A DNA stretch of 64,000 bases from Acinetobacter calcoaceticus ANC 3811 (GTDB lineage Bacteria > Pseudomonadota > Gammaproteobacteria > Pseudomonadales > Moraxellaceae), in assembly GCF_000399665.1 (NCBI RefSeq), contig NZ_KB976986.1, positions 879,131 to 943,130 of the forward strand, written 5' to 3'. A model generated the notes under the pieces. The model was given only the letters and a program-made list of their open reading frames with translations, was not told where the DNA came from and searched no databases. Made by a program: the position numbers and the translations under genes. Positions 63,558 through 64,000 of the stretch are shown here, in pieces. The number at the start of each line of letters is the position of its first letter. Positions within the stretch are counted from its first letter, which is position 1.

Positions 63558-64000
63558 ATGACAAAACCTAATCCAAAGCCCACATTAGCAAGCTCTTTAA
63601 CGTTAGCTTGTGGCATTACTATTCCAAACCGAATTGCTAAATCTGCCATGAGTGAGCAACTTGCAGATCGGCATGGTTCACCGACCACTGACTTACAACA
63701 GTTATATGCAGTTTGGGCTAGAGGTGGAGCAGGATTGTTAATCACGGGCAATGTCATGACGGACAGTCGAGCTTTTGTTGAACCAAGAAATGTGGTTTTA
63801 GAGTCAGCAGAATTTCTACAAGCAAACAAGTTATGGGCTCAGGCTGCTCAAGCCAATGGCAGCAAAATTATTATGCAGATTAACCACCCTGGTCGTGTTG
63901 CAGTTTTACCACTTTTGAAAAAGCCAATAGCTCCTTCAGCCGTTGGGCTTGATTTACCTGCCATGAATATTATTCGTATTCCGCATGCAATGACCGAAGC
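63558..64000 (+). CDS. NADH:flavin oxidoreductase, Old Yellow Enzyme family (3' end outside window)
   Basis: The first 147 residues are visible and the frame runs off the window end. ITIPNRIAKSAMSEQLAD is the OYE start, GAGLLITGNVMTDSR and IIMQINHPGRVA follow, all matching the protein at 58049. AGGAAGAAAGAAA precedes the ATG. It is the fourth plus-strand gene of the AraC-linked series and would reduce an activated alkene. Confidence 0.88.
   Translation, partial: MTKPNPKPTLASSLTLACGITIPNRIAKSAMSEQLADRHGSPTTDLQQLYAVWARGGAGLLITGNVMTDSRAFVEPRNVVLESAEFLQANKLWAQAAQANGSKIIMQINHPGRVAVLPLLKKPIAPSAVGLDLPAMNIIRIPHAMTE

Overview
The window looks like chromosome of an Acinetobacter of the calcoaceticus-baumannii group. 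It is AT-rich, has the catBCA-IJFD plus catM layout of the beta-ketoadipate pathway, an iacR-iacHABICDEFG cluster like the one described in A. baumannii, several AAHS-type aromatic acid transporters and OprD/OprB-type porins. No rRNA, tRNA, CRISPR, prophage or insertion-sequence transposase was seen. Most of the window is catabolic (accessory metabolic) gene clusters. Species assignment rests on gene content and recall only; no database search was possible.

Layout. (1) 1-3078: end of an operon with an acyl-CoA dehydrogenase (cut by the window edge), an APH-like kinase, a histidine-phosphatase-family protein and an SDR; the kinase plus dehydrogenase pairing recalls ACAD10/11 and lva-type 4-hydroxyacyl-CoA metabolism. 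(2) 3112-14616: indole-3-acetic acid catabolism. An OprD porin, an MFS transporter and the MarR regulator IacR are on the minus strand; iacH-A-B-I-C-D-E-F-G are on the plus strand. (3) 14778-22166: catechol branch, catB-catC-catA-catI-catJ-catF-catD on the minus strand, with the LysR regulator catM divergent. Catechol made by Iac enzymes would be taken by this neighbouring cluster to succinyl-CoA and acetyl-CoA. A palindrome-rich element of about 255 bp with terminal inverted repeats lies between catJ and catF. (4) 22248-28407: a TorF-like porin and a solitary 1718-residue helicase-nuclease protein with a DUF4011-type architecture, possibly defence-related.

(5) 28513-37615 and 37704-45853: two neighbouring clusters built from the same parts: IclR regulator, AAHS transporter, FAD-binding (3-ketosteroid dehydrogenase/fumarate reductase-like) flavoprotein and NIPSNAP protein. 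The second also has a divergent shikimate-dehydrogenase-like protein, a TIM-barrel protein of the sugar isomerase/dehydroshikimate dehydratase type and a second flavoprotein. All three flavoproteins keep a C-terminal Tyr-Pro-x-x-Gly motif resembling the keto-binding site of 3-ketosteroid dehydrogenases. I infer uptake and dehydrogenation (perhaps aromatisation) of an alicyclic keto or hydroxy acid; this is the best candidate here for an undescribed pathway.

(6) 46199-53394: stress or detoxification genes: chloroperoxidase-like hydrolase, a short gene remnant, RibD-like reductase, DJ-1/PfpI protein, NDH-2-like flavoprotein with an Rrf2 regulator, a small membrane protein, and an MBL-fold hydrolase with a TetR regulator. 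(7) 53598-59802: alcohol dehydrogenase, SDR, two tandem alpha/beta hydrolases, an SCP2-like protein, an Old Yellow Enzyme and an HxlR regulator, apparently one regulon. (8) 59962-64000: AraC regulator divergent from an SDR, acetoacetate-decarboxylase-like protein, PF10118-like protein and a second Old Yellow Enzyme cut by the window end.
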